64,000 bases of DNA from NCBI RefSeq assembly GCF_000237925.1, contig NC_031497.1, positions 2,907,295 through 2,971,294 of the forward strand. Reading direction: 5' to 3'. Origin of the DNA: Schistosoma mansoni. Its lineage: Eukaryota > Platyhelminthes > Trematoda > Strigeidida > Schistosomatidae. A program made the position numbers and the translations under genes. The notes beneath the pieces are model-generated. The model was not told the origin of the DNA. It made no database searches and was given only the letters and a program-made list of their open reading frames with translations. This document shows positions 36,401 to 51,400 of the stretch, in pieces; position 1 is the stretch's first letter; every line of letters begins with the position of its first letter.

Positions 36401-39400
36401 AAAGCGAAACTTTCTTGTTAGATTGTACGTAAACAGATCGACGTTTTTCATAAGTACGGTTCATCGGTTATAAGTTACTCATGAAAAGTGACAGTCTTTT
36501 ATTTAAATCAGTTTGAATTTAAGAGCAAAAGCCAATATATGGACTTTTATACTGGTATGAATCTGTTATCGAATACTGTCGCCTTCCAAATGACTTTTAA
36601 AATGATGGTAATGTTTTTAAAAAACTAGTTTTATAACAATCCTGTTCATGAGTACCAACCTAATCATTTAATTTATTTAGTTTTTTAAATGTCTGGTCAA
36701 TTCAATGGTAGTAATCGCTAGTAATGGGTAAGAATAATATGTTTAATCTACTCTACATGTACTTGCAGTAGTTCAACAAAGTCTTAAGCTGTCTGTATTA
36801 TTTTGTTAGTTATAACTCAAGTCGAATTTATTTCAATTTAATGCTCAATTATTGCACGTGTTCCCTGACATCAGTCTGTTTACATGAAAAATCTTTGTAA
36901 TGGTAACTAGCGTTACATATGTAAGCGTGATCAAAAATCTAAATCAACATCCTTTTACTATAATTTTGACCTTATGCCATTAATTTTTAATTTGTTACTA
37001 ATTTCAGTTATTCAAAAATTAAAACTGATTCCTTTCGTTCATATATTTAGTTATTTAATTCTATTCTATAAGATATTCTTTTGAAACGTCGGTTATGGAA
37101 CTTCATTTCTAGCCCTATAAGTCATGGGCTCAGAACGGAGTTTCAATCATTGAAGTTTAGGTGATCAGATAATATCACTAACATTGAAACAAACAGTTTT
37201 TAAAAGTGGATTGGGAGAGTTTGTAGTTGACGAATAAAATGCCTTATTATTATCACATTAGCTCGTGAAATTAAGAACATTCACAAGTCAAGCAATTGTT
37301 ATTCTTCCATTTCTAACTTGGTGTATTTTTAAAAAAAAAATTAATTTTCAGTTTTATCTCATTGGGTTACCTGCATTACACCAATTATTGGTTTCGAAAG
37401 ACTTCTTTAACTATCTTTTTCGTTTGGTCATTTCACATTTACCTCAAACAATGTTCAATTTATCTCAGTGGGATCGACTTACCATGCCATCTCAAGGCAG
37501 TATTGAAAAGGTTGGAAATGAAATATTTTATGAATTACTTGAATTTGTCGTTTTACTTTTAAATCAATTCTATTTTATTAGTTATTACGGCTAAAACATG
37601 GGGAGAAAAAAGTACTAAATTTAATCTTTAACTCTTGGACTTGTCAGGAGTAAAACGTCTGTTATCAAAAGTATTGGGTATTTGTTGCACTATATCATAA
37701 ATCTGTTGTAATTGAATTTGCACATTTCACGTTAATCTAGTGGTTTTAGTGAACAAGTGTTTATCTTGTGATGTGAAGGTCCTGAGTTTGACCTCTGGTG
37801 AGGATGTGGGTGCACATTATTGAGGAGACCCACAGTAATACGAAACAGCTGTCCAGTGTTTCTTGATCATGAGTGCTACCTCAAACTATATAGAATGCAA
37901 TCAACAAATGTGAAAGTGTACTGTCTATCGTTGATTTCAATCTTTGGTCCGCTTTTGATTATCTAGGAAAAAATTCCATGAGTATTATATAAGTATTATA
38001 ATATGGTATCTCTCCTCTAAATTGTTATCGTTCAATCATTTAGTGAAAATGATAATTTTTGAAATCAAAATCTACCGAGGTAACAAATGTATTTTTCTCC
38101 TTAATGTTTTACTTCAGTAATTCTTAATGTAAATATTTTTCGACTTATATTTTAGCCTACGATGCATTGTTATGTATGAACTTCCAAATGTCCTAAATTA
38201 TAAGTATTGACAATCAACTTATTCATTTTTACTTAAACTAGAAATGTGTTTTCCTAAATTGATGTTTGCGCGTGTATTTTCTTTTTTTTTTCGATTTCGT
38301 TTCCATTATTCTTTTGAGGAAAAAGTAACTGGATGATAATAAATTATATCTTTTTATATATTTATTTTACTGTGTGCTTAGACTTTACCTGGTACTAATT
38401 TAACTAATCTACAATCTTCGACAATGATGAAAACTGCAACAACACTTAATAACATACAGGAGGCGGTTACTTCAACAATAACAACTACAGAAACAACTGA
38501 CACAGGTCAATCTGTTAATTCTGCAAATAATACTATATCGAATAATTCGTCGACATCGCATATTCCATGCATTTGTACACCTTCCCTTTTGAGTACAGTT
38601 ATTCACTTGCTCATTAATTTGATGCATCATTTACCCAAATTTGTTTTAAGTGAATTGAAGCTACATCGTATCAATCCATTATTGATGAATATAATTGATC
38701 CAAGTAATTTTCAGTACCATTCTAATTTCATTTTCACTGAATGTTTTTCGATTCAATTTAGACCTCGTGACACAGTTGATTTAGCTCCATGTTCGTAGTC
38801 TTAATACTAATAATCAAAGTTCTCAATATGTTTAGACTGGTCTCTGAGTATGCAAACCTAGGTTGTTCCTAATGGTTTAATTCCAGGCGCTCTCACGAAC
38901 AAACCATAAAACATGTCCTTAGAATATTTTGAAATTTATTTCACTCCATCTCGATGTAAGGTTTTTTCATTGTATGAAGAAACTACTCTTAGAACTGATA
39001 GAAAATTTGAACTGAAGTTGTATTCTAAATTTTAACCTCTGAGTTACTAGTCCTTCATTGTAGCAACCAAACAGTATTGTAATGAAATTGATATATAATT
39101 GTAGATGTCCGGTTTTTGGTAAAACTTTTTCAACACTCAACTCAATAAAATATTAGACGGTACTACTACTGATAGTAGTATACTTCATCTAATTTTCCTC
39201 TCTCTTCGTCTACTAAATATCTAATTAGAATTCCAAAATATTCATTTTTTTCCCACAGATTTGCTACAAAGTGCTATTCAACAAAGTAATATCTCTTGTT
39301 CTACTATTAATAACAGGAATATAAACTGTGATCCAACTAAATCGCTCAGTACAAAAAGCTCATGTAGCCAAGTAATTCAGTGTTATGCCAATTGTATACA

Positions 39401-42400
39401 TATTTTACGTTGCCAAGCAGCAATGAATGAAGAATGTCGTATGAATCTGATTTCTGACTCTCTTTTCTTAACACGAATTATTATAATTTTAACTATTCCA
39501 ATAAGTAAGTATGCATCTTATTTATTTACTAATTATATTTACCATGAATATAAAAAGGTATACCGTCCTTGTATCAGTCAGTAAATCTAAACACACTTTA
39601 AAAATAAGTACTTGTATACACGTTTATTTACAATCCTAATAATGGCCTATTATGAGATTATTTAAATATTACAAAGTTACCTAGATTCCATCTAGATTCT
39701 TCGTGTTTTGTACTTGTTAGTAATAGTGTTCGCGGATGTTTGAGGAAACTGGAGCTCTTTGTTGATGTCGAACATGTATCATCCAGCTCAATAGTCTGAT
39801 ATGTTAACGATAAGCTATTTAGGCCGCAGCTGAACGACTATAGGAGTGGGATATTTGCATTGATTGATCACTAATTCATGTCAAATGACCAACGTTATTT
39901 TTATCTAGTCCTTAATGTTGGCCGAATTATATCGACCAAGTTTCAATGAAGCCACTCATCTAATTGAATCAGACAGCATCAGTTTCCCCAAGATTACGAG
40001 CAAAACTTTCTGACGAGTGCTCATTTGCAAAAACTTAGGTCCATAATATCGAGTCACTGGGAATAGTAAACGAATCGCTATTTAATTGGTAGGATCCGAT
40101 TAGCATAGAACGACTAGACGAATTCAGTAATTGGCCGGTGTAGTTTGATTGTGTTTATTTTTCATTGTATTTAAATCTTAAACTCACACTACTTTCCTAT
40201 TTTATTTCGTTAGGCTACATTGATCTAATGGCTCCTTTGTGGCAAGAGATTTTCTCACTTATAACCTGTTTATTAATTTATTCGAACAATGCTGAAACAA
40301 AAGGCTTAAATTTACGTTTAATTTTAAAACCTTTAACTAATGTGCTACCTAACTTCTTGAATATTATACTCACATTTATTGATAGAGCTGAGTTAGAAAT
40401 ATCTAAAGAATCTAAATATCGTCATTCTGTAAAGTGAGTTTGCCTTTCTTCAAAGCTTCGTTCATATCTATTTGTTGTTATTTAGGATACATGAATAATA
40501 ATATTGAAAAACAGTCTTATATTATTTAATATGTTAGGAATTATTGAATATCTAACAGTAACTAATATTGTACTATCTAGTATAAAGTGCGATTAAATTC
40601 TACCATTCGACTTGCCTTGTGATCGCTAGTTTAATTTACTCAGTCTCAAGTTGTTTCTGTGCTTGATGTTACATGATTAGGAGAAAATTAATGGGAAATA
40701 ATAGGTTAAGGTTTTATACTAGTTGGTAATCGTCATGAAAGTGGATCTACGATACTGTGACAACTAATGTTTTTCGTGAACTTTAAATCTTTGTCATCTA
40801 GTATCACAAACAAAGATGTTAGGACTGCTATATAAGGCACAGTGGACCTACTATAGAACTGATTAGTCCTTGAGTAATAATTATTATCCTTAGAGCTAAT
40901 CGAATTCTACTGGTTAAGTTGCTATGTGACTAGTGTTGGTTTCAGTTAAATAAATCCACCTTAAGTTCATAAAAAATCTTTTTTAAGTATTTGGATTGAT
41001 GGATATTAACTAGACTTACATTCTAGTAGATTGAACCTAGCTAATAAGATCCTTGATGCAGACAAAAGAGGATCTCATTTATTTGCCAATAAGCTAGAGT
41101 GATATTTCATCCATTAATGATCGGTTATCAAAAGATGGTAATAATAGTGATAACTTCTCTTCAGTAACATTATCAGACAAACACCATATAATACTTTTCC
41201 TCCCTGTTACAAAAACTAGGTTTCCAGATAATTCAGTGTTCAAATTAATCTGAAAGTCATATAGAACACTATTTGATTTTCAGTGATAAGGTAGATTATT
41301 TTATTATTATAGCGAGCCTCCATTCTATACTTCATTGATTAGTCTAATGTAGAACCCGAACAAAGTCTTACTATCCTATTGTGGTATCATATCCAATGAG
41401 AACGGTGATATGACTTGTTTGTCTTATTCTATGCTCTTTCGTGGGCCACAAAAGGTTCTTCCACTGATCTATATTTGAAAAACTATACTTAGCTGAAAAG
41501 CCACCGATAAATTTGTTATAAACATAATAAACTGAGTCCATCCTTTATCCATCTAACACGAGAATAAATTGTACATCATACTTTTTGTAGCGAATTAATA
41601 CGTTTGAATCTTCATCAATTTAAGGAGCTCCAATACAAGTTACTCATTACTCCGATGTACAGTGCCAACGGACATAGGAGTTCTGAGGAAATGAAGGGAT
41701 AGACACACCATGAAATATTATCCATCAATGAAGCCATTAAAAAATTGTATAAGTTGTTTAGCGAATCATGATTTCCCAACTTCGTTCCACAGAACATAAG
41801 ATACCCCTAAAAAGTTCTCACTTGATCATCACTACTTGTATTTCGAATCCTTTGATATGTATTTTGGTAATTTTTTAATTCTGCGCTAACGTATGTGGTA
41901 ACGCTGACCGTGCGCACTCGTCGTAGGCTTGTCTTTGTTTAAGACTATCGCTTACTGTTGTTGGAATATACTAAATAACCGTTATCCACTGAGGAAGATA
42001 TCTTAGGATCATACAATCCTTATAGCTGTCGAATTGAATTAATTAATGTTTAGGATTGAAATATCGTACTACCTAACTTTCGAAATTGGTTACATCAATA
42101 CCATAAATTGTCAGCTAATAATACGTTTGTTGTATTTATTGTGCTTAATTATAGATTCTGTGCTCATGCTCGTGTAGCTTTACAATTGTTAGTTGTTATT
42201 ATGTCACATCAACGTCCAGTTTCTTTGAATCCTGTAGTTAATCGCCTAGAGAAAGAGTATGTACTGGATACGATTAAATCAAAACACCAAAATTCTGATG
42301 AATCATTGAATGATATTGTTTATCTCACTAGACGTCTAGTTCAGTTATCGAATTCCGGTCAATGTTTTTCACAGGATGGAACATCACCTAGATTATCAAG

Positions 42401-45400
42401 TCAAAATTCAATAACAGTTATTATTAATTATAGAAAAGCTATTGACAATGCCTTACGAACTCTTATTGGAATCTGCCATGCAATCAAAATAACCGCTCTT
42501 GAAGGTAATCAGATATAAATTTACTTGGTAACTAATTCATTTAATGAATTGTTCTTTATTATTTCTACATAATTATGTAACGCTGTTTTGGTTTAATATG
42601 AGATTTATGGTCGTCTAATGTTTGTAATTTAACTGTTTATGGGTTAATGATAGCATTTTCTACAATTGTGAACATTATTATTTCTTTCATTTATTTTTGC
42701 CTTATACTTATTGGCAATCAAATAAACTTTACAATTCAATTTCTGCCCTAAACAAATACTGACATCTTCTATAAAGCCAAAGTATTGGAAATGTTTCTAT
42801 TTTCCGACTTCTTTCACGTAATTATATCTACTTCCGTTCGACTACAGTCGTATTATTTGACCGTTAGTCGATGTCAAATTCCATCGATCTAGAAAGTATG
42901 TGGCAATTTTTGTTTTGCAAAAGCTTAACCTAGAATGAAATCAATTAACTGACTACTTTTATCCGTATACTATGAGTCTTTTCAAAGCTTGCGGCGTTAC
43001 GTGTTCCAAATCGACTACATCAAGTAATATCCGTCATCCCTGGGCTTTCTTCTGATATTTGTTGAGTCTTAGCATTTATGTGCTCGTGGAGGTATTCAAT
43101 GTCTCATTTTGATTTTTCGGAATTGATGTCGAATTTGAAAACGCAGTCATCAACTTGCAGTGAGTAAGTGACATGGTTCTATTTGATGAAGATAGGTGCA
43201 TAACTGCGAATCTTTAGAACATGTGAACTGTCTTTGGAAGAATACATATCTTTCCCTTCATTTGGAGGACATTTCTTGACTAACATTTTTGTCAATAGAC
43301 GAAGTAGCAGTATTTGTTTTCTAGTGTTTGAACTTGTCAGCCATTTCATCTATTCTACACTCCTTACTCTAGTGTGGTGGCGACAGATAAAATTACAACT
43401 TGAAAATGAAACTCCTGATTGCTGTCTGTTAAGATTTTTCACTAATGATACAAGTGAGACATTCTTTCTTCCATCAAGAATTGAATACAGTACATAGCTA
43501 TATGCTTTATATCATGTTACTTCTCTGACTAAGGAATTTTAATGGTAATAGATATCTACAAACTGAAAATGTCACATCACGGATAACTTTGAGTCATTAG
43601 TAATGTGTGGTTGATCATCTGAGCGAGTTGTTATGTGGTTGTGCGCGAAGTACTAGTTACACGTGATAACTCATTTGATAAGACTGTGAGCTTCTATCCC
43701 CTTAAGTAGTTTAGATATATAAATTTATATTTAATATCTGTTGAGCAGAGGGATTCAGCATTTTTTACTTCAAACGGAGTTGGACAGGAAGATAAAAACA
43801 ACCACTAAAAATTCATTTCTTACTTTGTCAATTATTTTTACTCATTTTGTTCGTCATTAAATTTCATAACATTTCATGAATAACGATATCTTTGTTTACT
43901 CATTTCACTGTCACCGACGCATTTTTATAGTGATTTGCCGTATATGTAATTTGATTTCATATCAAATACTATGCTGTTGTGTGTGTGTTTGTTTGTTTGT
44001 GATATACAATACCAACTTCTTTCGTTTTCGTCCGATTTAGATGGCTTTCTAGAAGAGTCTATTGCTAAATTGCAACTTCTTCGAGCAAAAATGGAACTTT
44101 GCTGTACTAATGTTCATGTAAACTCAGAATCTGACAGATCAACTTCCTGCGATTCGAAACAATCTTTATCAAGTAGAGTATCTATAGATCAAAAAGCAGA
44201 ACGTCGACATCAAACAGTATCTACATGGCTAAAACTTTCGGATGAAATGATTGCGAATATAGAGATATTGCATAATCTTGTTTATATGTGCCCCGAGGCT
44301 AGAATGCGTGCTATAGAATCAGGAATTATTCAAGTATGATTAATTTTTTGTACTGCCTTACATAATTGTCACTTGAATTTAAAAGTATTTCAAGTTTTTA
44401 GAGTTTAAAATATAATTTAATCATAAATTTCTTCGCAAATTTACATTTTGATTGCATTCAAGACAGTCTATGATCTCTTGGTTTCGTTTTTCGCCCTAAT
44501 GACCGAAATAAATCAAAACATATAGTTGTATATAATTCACTCACACAATCATATGGCAAGTACACGTAATTAGAAAGCGATTTGCTATCAAATGTCTTTG
44601 TACAGAAGAGGATGAGGACTGTTTACTCTGCCTCTCGAAATGCTCTCACGTAGCCTAGCGTATGGAGCCACTGTCTTGAAAGTCCTACTCGCTACCTTCT
44701 CGCTGTGAGGGGTGTTGTTTACGAAATTGTGAGGACGTAAAGGGACTGTCCAACACTTTAACCGAGTTGATCGGTATCGTGAATTCACATAAGAGAATTG
44801 GAAAACCCTTATTCTAAACTAATGGTGAGCATAAGCTCCAGGATCCTGAGGGAAAAAATTCACAAAGATAAAACTAAAGATTATTTATGAAGAAATATTG
44901 GAGCTTAGAATCTAGATTAAAATAAAGACAGGATAAATCATCTCCATTGTGACTGATTCGTTTATAAATGGTTCTGAAGAAATTTTCACATGGAATCCAA
45001 TGTACGACCACATTTGTTATTATCTGTCTTACAGGTGATTATATGTATTTGGCCTTTGGCTTTGCAAGATCTACGAATCCTACGTACGACACTTGGTCTA
45101 CTCACTAATATAACAGCGGACTGTCCACAAGCTTCTTCAGTATTGGTTAATCCTCCGAGTACAATCAAAGTTAATCCATATATAATTTCTCAATCGAATC
45201 AGATTTCAGGCTCAAGTAACATTCAAGGGAACATACCTAAAACAGATGGTATGGCAATGTATTTGGTCGTTCAATGAGTTGAATATATTACATTTCATTT
45301 GTATATTTTTAAATAAATTTTAATATTTTTTGTGGAATCATCTTTTAAGCACCCAGTTCACTTAACACCTCTCTCAGCTGTGGTGACTGATTTGAAATCA

Positions 45401-48400
45401 AATGAAATAAATTTATCCCTTTATCTTAAAACTATGTTCAGAATATGTAGATTGCATTCCAATTTTTTTCAAAACGTACGTATCAGTTGTTTTTCGAGCT
45501 GAATAAAACGTAGCCAAACGTCTTTAGCTTTAAATAATGAAGTTGTATAGTATAAATAGCTTAATATTTTCTGTTTATTGACATTAAGTATAAGCATGTT
45601 TTTTTTAATCACTTGTTTGGAAAGGAATGACGAGGAAACAGACTTGTTCGGTTTTGAATGAATTAAGAGAAAAATTTATTATCGTACGTGCATTTAAAGT
45701 ATGTCGAGTATAAATACTATGAGATTTGTGCACTACAACTGCAATACTTATGAGTAACCAATATGTTATCGCAAAACCTCTTTTCTTATGTCTTAGTGGT
45801 TAATCGTTAAATGACTGGTGGCTTGTTTGTGACGAGAATGGACTTCTGTTGCTGAGTTTATCTCTTTTAATATGAGTTATTTCTAACCTCATCTAGTTAT
45901 TATTCATTGTTAAACCACTTATTATTAAAATATATATTCATATATTAATATTCTGGGAAAACCAATATACTCTCTTACTTGAATCGAACTCGTATGTGTT
46001 ATTCAAGTGAATTTGACAAATGAAAAAATTAAATTCAAAACTACAAGAATGATAGATGTCACTTGCATTTACTTTGTATGAAATGATGCATATATAATCC
46101 TGAGTTCTAGATGAATTAGTTAAAATCTTATGAAACAGTTGTCATTTATCTTTCCTCCAACATAATATGTCTTCAGTGAGGGTTTTTGTTACTTCAGTTG
46201 TTACTTCTATAAACCAGCTCATCATAGTTTTCTTTATTCTTACTCGTCAAGTCTTCAATTCATTATAAATTTTAGTATCTTTCCCGTAAGATTCTGGAAT
46301 CACAAGTTCACTTTAAGTCTTGTAAATACTCAATAATTTGATAACGAGAAACTATTTAGGGAATAAACCATCTTCCATATTTTCTCATTTCGTTTTTATT
46401 TGCAATTTAAGTATCAAAGGTTGTAGAAATGTAGGAGTAGGCTAAAAAAAATTCAATATCTCAAGCGTTCACTTCATAAAGTTTAAATCATTCACCAAAT
46501 CACTCAATTACATTATTCCTCTTACGATTTAAAACTGTTCATCATTTCGATATTCTATTGATCGAAACTAGGTTTATTATAGTTATCAATCTTCATTTTG
46601 AATAAAATTTGCCAAAATATTATATCTTTATTGCTAATTTTATGATATACTTATTGGTGTTTTCTTTTAACCTTTTTTTTACTTCTTATAACAGATGTGC
46701 ACAAAATAACAGCTCCCATTATACTGTTCAATGCATCGAATTCCGTGACAATAAATAGTTCTTTCATCCAATCATTATGTAATTTAATTCCAACTTACAA
46801 TCAATTCATATTAACCGAATCAAATGTAAAATGTAATACGAACACATTAGGAATCACTAGCAAAATACATCAATTTAATTCTTGCACCAATATTATGGGT
46901 AATAAACAAAGTATAAATACACATCAAGAAGATATATATAAGTTAATCTTTCAATTATTAGCTAATATGGTATGGGCACCGGAGACAAGATCCTTTTTAT
47001 TAAAAGTAAGTTTTTACTTATATATCATACTGAATTTTTCATGTTTACATTTTTTGCTAATGATTCATAGTACACAAGGATATTATAATATGCAAGTAAC
47101 TTGCTTTATAGTATGTAGAGCATAGCTTTAAAACATCTTAAAATACAAGTCGATCTACTTTAAATTATAATATTTTGTAAGTTAAAAATAGATTTCTGTA
47201 GGACGCTATTTATCTAGAGCTTGAAAGTTACTATCCTTTGAATATGTTTGCTTAATTTATTACATTTTTTGTTTTACTGATTGTTTGTTTACGTTCTCTG
47301 TCCTTACTCCTTTCCCGTCGACTCTTTTTGTTTATTGTTTTGTACTACTTTTCAATATTCAGTAAACAGTTGTATTCCTATCAATTTCCACGCGTATATT
47401 GTAACGCCAGTTCTTTGTGTGATATTCTAAAATATATACATTTGTTTATAACATTTATTGTGTTTGCAATTATAATTACTTGCTCTCAATACGTCTAGCA
47501 GTTGTTCCCGATTCTATGTAGTCTTTTGATCTTTGTTTAAATACAATGGTTTCCATATTTGTTTGCTCTTGTTTCCGTTCTTGCTTGTTGAAAAACTGTT
47601 ATCAAGATTAGACACAGCTATCAGTTGTCACTTGCGCTATCGTGTGTCATATTAATTTTTATACTATTATTGCAAGAAGCCTGTTTTCCATCATACTTAC
47701 AGACGTGCTAAGTGCCACAGATACCTCACAAGTTGAGGTTTGTACCTAATTTATGTATATTACTCAATATAAAACCTCTTTTTAGACGATTCTCTGTTTT
47801 ATAAACTTCGGATTCGTGTGTATCTCATTCATGCGATTAAACTCTTTGATAAATTAAAAACTGATGATGTTTAGTGATGTCTTAGTTGCGGTGCATGCTG
47901 CTTATTCCGACAAACTTAGGTAGTAAGTAGCAGCAATCGGAAGTGGAATGCCTGCCAGCAGATTGAATTAAAGAGAATAGGAAGAGAAACAGAGAGCGAT
48001 TGTACTAACAACAGAACTGAAAGAATCATGAAGCACGTACAAGTTAACTGAAAGAAGATATGCAAATCGTGCATTCAATGTATGGTTTCAATATTTCAGG
48101 AAGACACTGTAACTTTGCATTAAGGAATAAACTGGTTTTTCCTACTTGAGTTCTCGTTCACTACATAGTTATCCACCCCGCTGACACCAGATGACAATAC
48201 CAATATATTGAATTTAAAATGAAATCGCATTTCGATCCAATAGTCTAAAAGTATTGTAGTTGCTGTAAGACTTGTAAGTTATGGTTTCAATGTAGTACAA
48301 TGTTCTGACAATTTTGTTAGATTTTTATGTATCCTGATATTTAGTCATAAATGTTTCATCAACATACTTCAGAACTTTGCCATTATTTGTTGTTTTCGTA

Positions 48401-51400
48401 CAACACACTATAAAAATTAGCGTGTAATAAGTAAAAAATAAAATCACTGATTTGTTTACGAAATTTAACTTTTTACACCAAAAGAAAACGAAACTGTCAC
48501 ATGTATTATGATTTAACCTTGCTAGTTATTTTAGCTATTATCTTTTTTATTTGTGGCTTAAATGTAATGGAATAATTGCAAATGCAGCTTCGTGAAAAAA
48601 ATAGTCCTATTTAAATAAGTTCAAAAACGTTTAGAGTTTAAATAAAACAATAGTTAGCTGACACATAGGTACGTAAGACTCTTCCATAGATTTATTGTAA
48701 ACAACATACCAAATGACGGAAAATTCTGTAAAGTTTATTTTTAGAAACTACAAACATATCACATCAAAAGGCTTCATTTTAGTACGCTATGATGAAAGGT
48801 AAGTCAAGTAAGCTAAGATATATTAATTGGACCGTACTATAGTGAAACCAACATTTTGTTGACAGCAGACAGAAATCCATATTAGACATTTATAAATGTT
48901 TGAACTTGATTCCTTCTTAGTATAATTAAAAGATATTGATTGAAGATAAAACATTATCGCCCATAATTGAGTCGATATTTTGCAATTATCACTATTTTGA
49001 AATGATCTCAACTGGAAAGTAGTTGGGCAGGTGTTTCATTTCGGTTTTGGACCTACGATCATAAAAAGTACCTTGAACCCACATTGAACCATGATCTCTT
49101 TGGACTATCAACTAATTAATATGTCACTATTTTGATTTCACTATTCAGGGTACATTTATTCTTTATTTTTAGTCTAAAATCCTTAATCACATATCAGAAC
49201 TGAACCCACGTACACTGATCAAAAGTCGTCGTGGACATTTTATACTCACCCTTTGGCTACAATTGATTCTGAATATATCATTCACAAAAGATGGACAACA
49301 TATACTATTTAATCAACCAAGTAAGCGTATTTATCAGTATCTTTCCTATACATAACATTGCATTTCAAAAGTGAAATGTTTAACAGTCTTTTTACTGTAA
49401 ATCTGATGTTTCCGATGATCCAGTATCATTTTCCTCTAATCTGTGGTACGTAACATGTTTCATGTTCGTCAAACAGTACAATTAGTGTTCTTTGTTGTAT
49501 ACATTCGTAAGATAACAATGTACTCATCATTTTTACATATGACATTTCAGACCCGATCAATAACCATAACTCATTTGAACCAATACTTATTCATTACAAT
49601 TAGATAGGTTTTTGCAGTTATTGTTGGACAATAATTAGCAGCTTACAATTCCTGCTCTTTGTTGTTATGATAATGAAATTAAGACTAACTTGTAAATATT
49701 GAATCATTTTGTTATTTAATGTTTTACTGATCATCCAGAAGCTTATGTGTTCATATTGCCTCTTGACGTAGTTATGATTAAAATCCAAAATATGAGAGAT
49801 CTGATTATCGGAATGCATAAACTATGATAAGATTTCATTAGTCAAACAGGTATCAGTAATTAATTTGTCTGTCGAACGTGATATGATTGTAGGTACTAAT
49901 ACCAAGCAAAGTTTGACTTGATAATTTTAAACAAATGGAGAATTGGATATAAAGTTGGTAATAAGATGATATATTTGTGACGTCTCCATGAGTAGAAATT
50001 TGAATTTCTGACGTTTCCTGACTTAGTGTAAGTCACTTCCATCATGACTGTAAAATGATTGATTTGATTGGTAAATTCAACGTTATGGAGTACAATTGGG
50101 CATAATAATTGTAATTAAACAGGTAAGTTTTATATGAATGATAACAGTAATGCCTCGCACTTATTTTTTGTTTAAAACATTTACGTTTTTTTTCCAGATT
50201 TACTCACAATTTTGATCAATAGTATAAATCATTGTAAACCTGATAATCGTGAAACAGCTTTAGTAATCTTACGAAATTTATGCACACACAGTATATTGAA
50301 ATCAAAATTATTAACTACAAGTTAGTCTTTTTTGTGTTGTTCAACTTCCTGTTTTTTTAAATGTCGTACTTCTAAGAAAACTATTTCATCCACAACACAG
50401 AGCTCTGTTTCAAGCAAGCGACAATAGTAGGTGATTTTGAGCGTTGGTCAAGAAGTGAGGGCCGTAGTTACTTTCCAGTTGCCTAAACTGTGGATAATTT
50501 CTCCTAAAGAACTTGAAAAGGGGACTGTATTGGTAATGTTCGTAGAGAGCTGGGGGCGTGAGTGCAGAAGCCATGAAGTAACTGCTTGTAGACGGCCTTA
50601 GCGAGAAGTTCTGGATGTGTTTGTTACACACTATGAAGAAAGTCTGTGGGGTCAAATGAAACTTCACATTTTCAGGGCCGACCTTTACTAACCTTTCCCT
50701 TTCATTGTGAAAAGACATTATTGCTGTAGAAACTAAAGGAAAAATTATTTCAGCCAATATAGCCCGATCAAGTTGTTAAGATAGTCAACAACGACCGATC
50801 CATCCAAGTTAGCGGTTATGGTGGAGAGAACGACTATTTAAGTACAGATTATCTCGAACTATTTGGAGACACTAGTTAAATTCTAACCTATTGGTTATGT
50901 GTATTATCTTTACTTGTCACTCTCTTGAAACGATTTCTACTTGCTAAATATCATATCTTAACGAGATCTCAAGTGAATTGCTTCAAATAGTTCAATGTGT
51001 ATCTGTCGTTGATAGTTTTCTCCACTACTCCATATCACTTCTTCCATGGTAAATGCATATCTGACATTTATCTGTCCGTTATTTAAAATGATTCACGACC
51101 ATTTTCTGTGGTTTGTTTTATGAAATTAAATCCATTTTGATTTGTTTCGAATTCTCAAAATGGTTGTCTTAAAATGAATGTCAGTTATCAATCTATATAT
51201 TCTGGTAAAGTACAGAGGACTTTGAAATGGAATATTAATATTCATTGGACGTTAGACCAGTATGACATTGGAGTATTTAGTTATTTTATGTATTCAAAGT
51301 TACCATATATTTTCTAAAATAACCGCAAGCGCTTTATGTTTATACATTTCCATTCAGACTTTGATGTTATCAACTGCTTTCGTGATATATTATTGGATTC

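Noticed and set aside
41615-41797. A 60-codon - strand frame with protein-like composition
   Set aside because: No recognisable motif, no neighbouring exons on the - strand; may be an old repeat.
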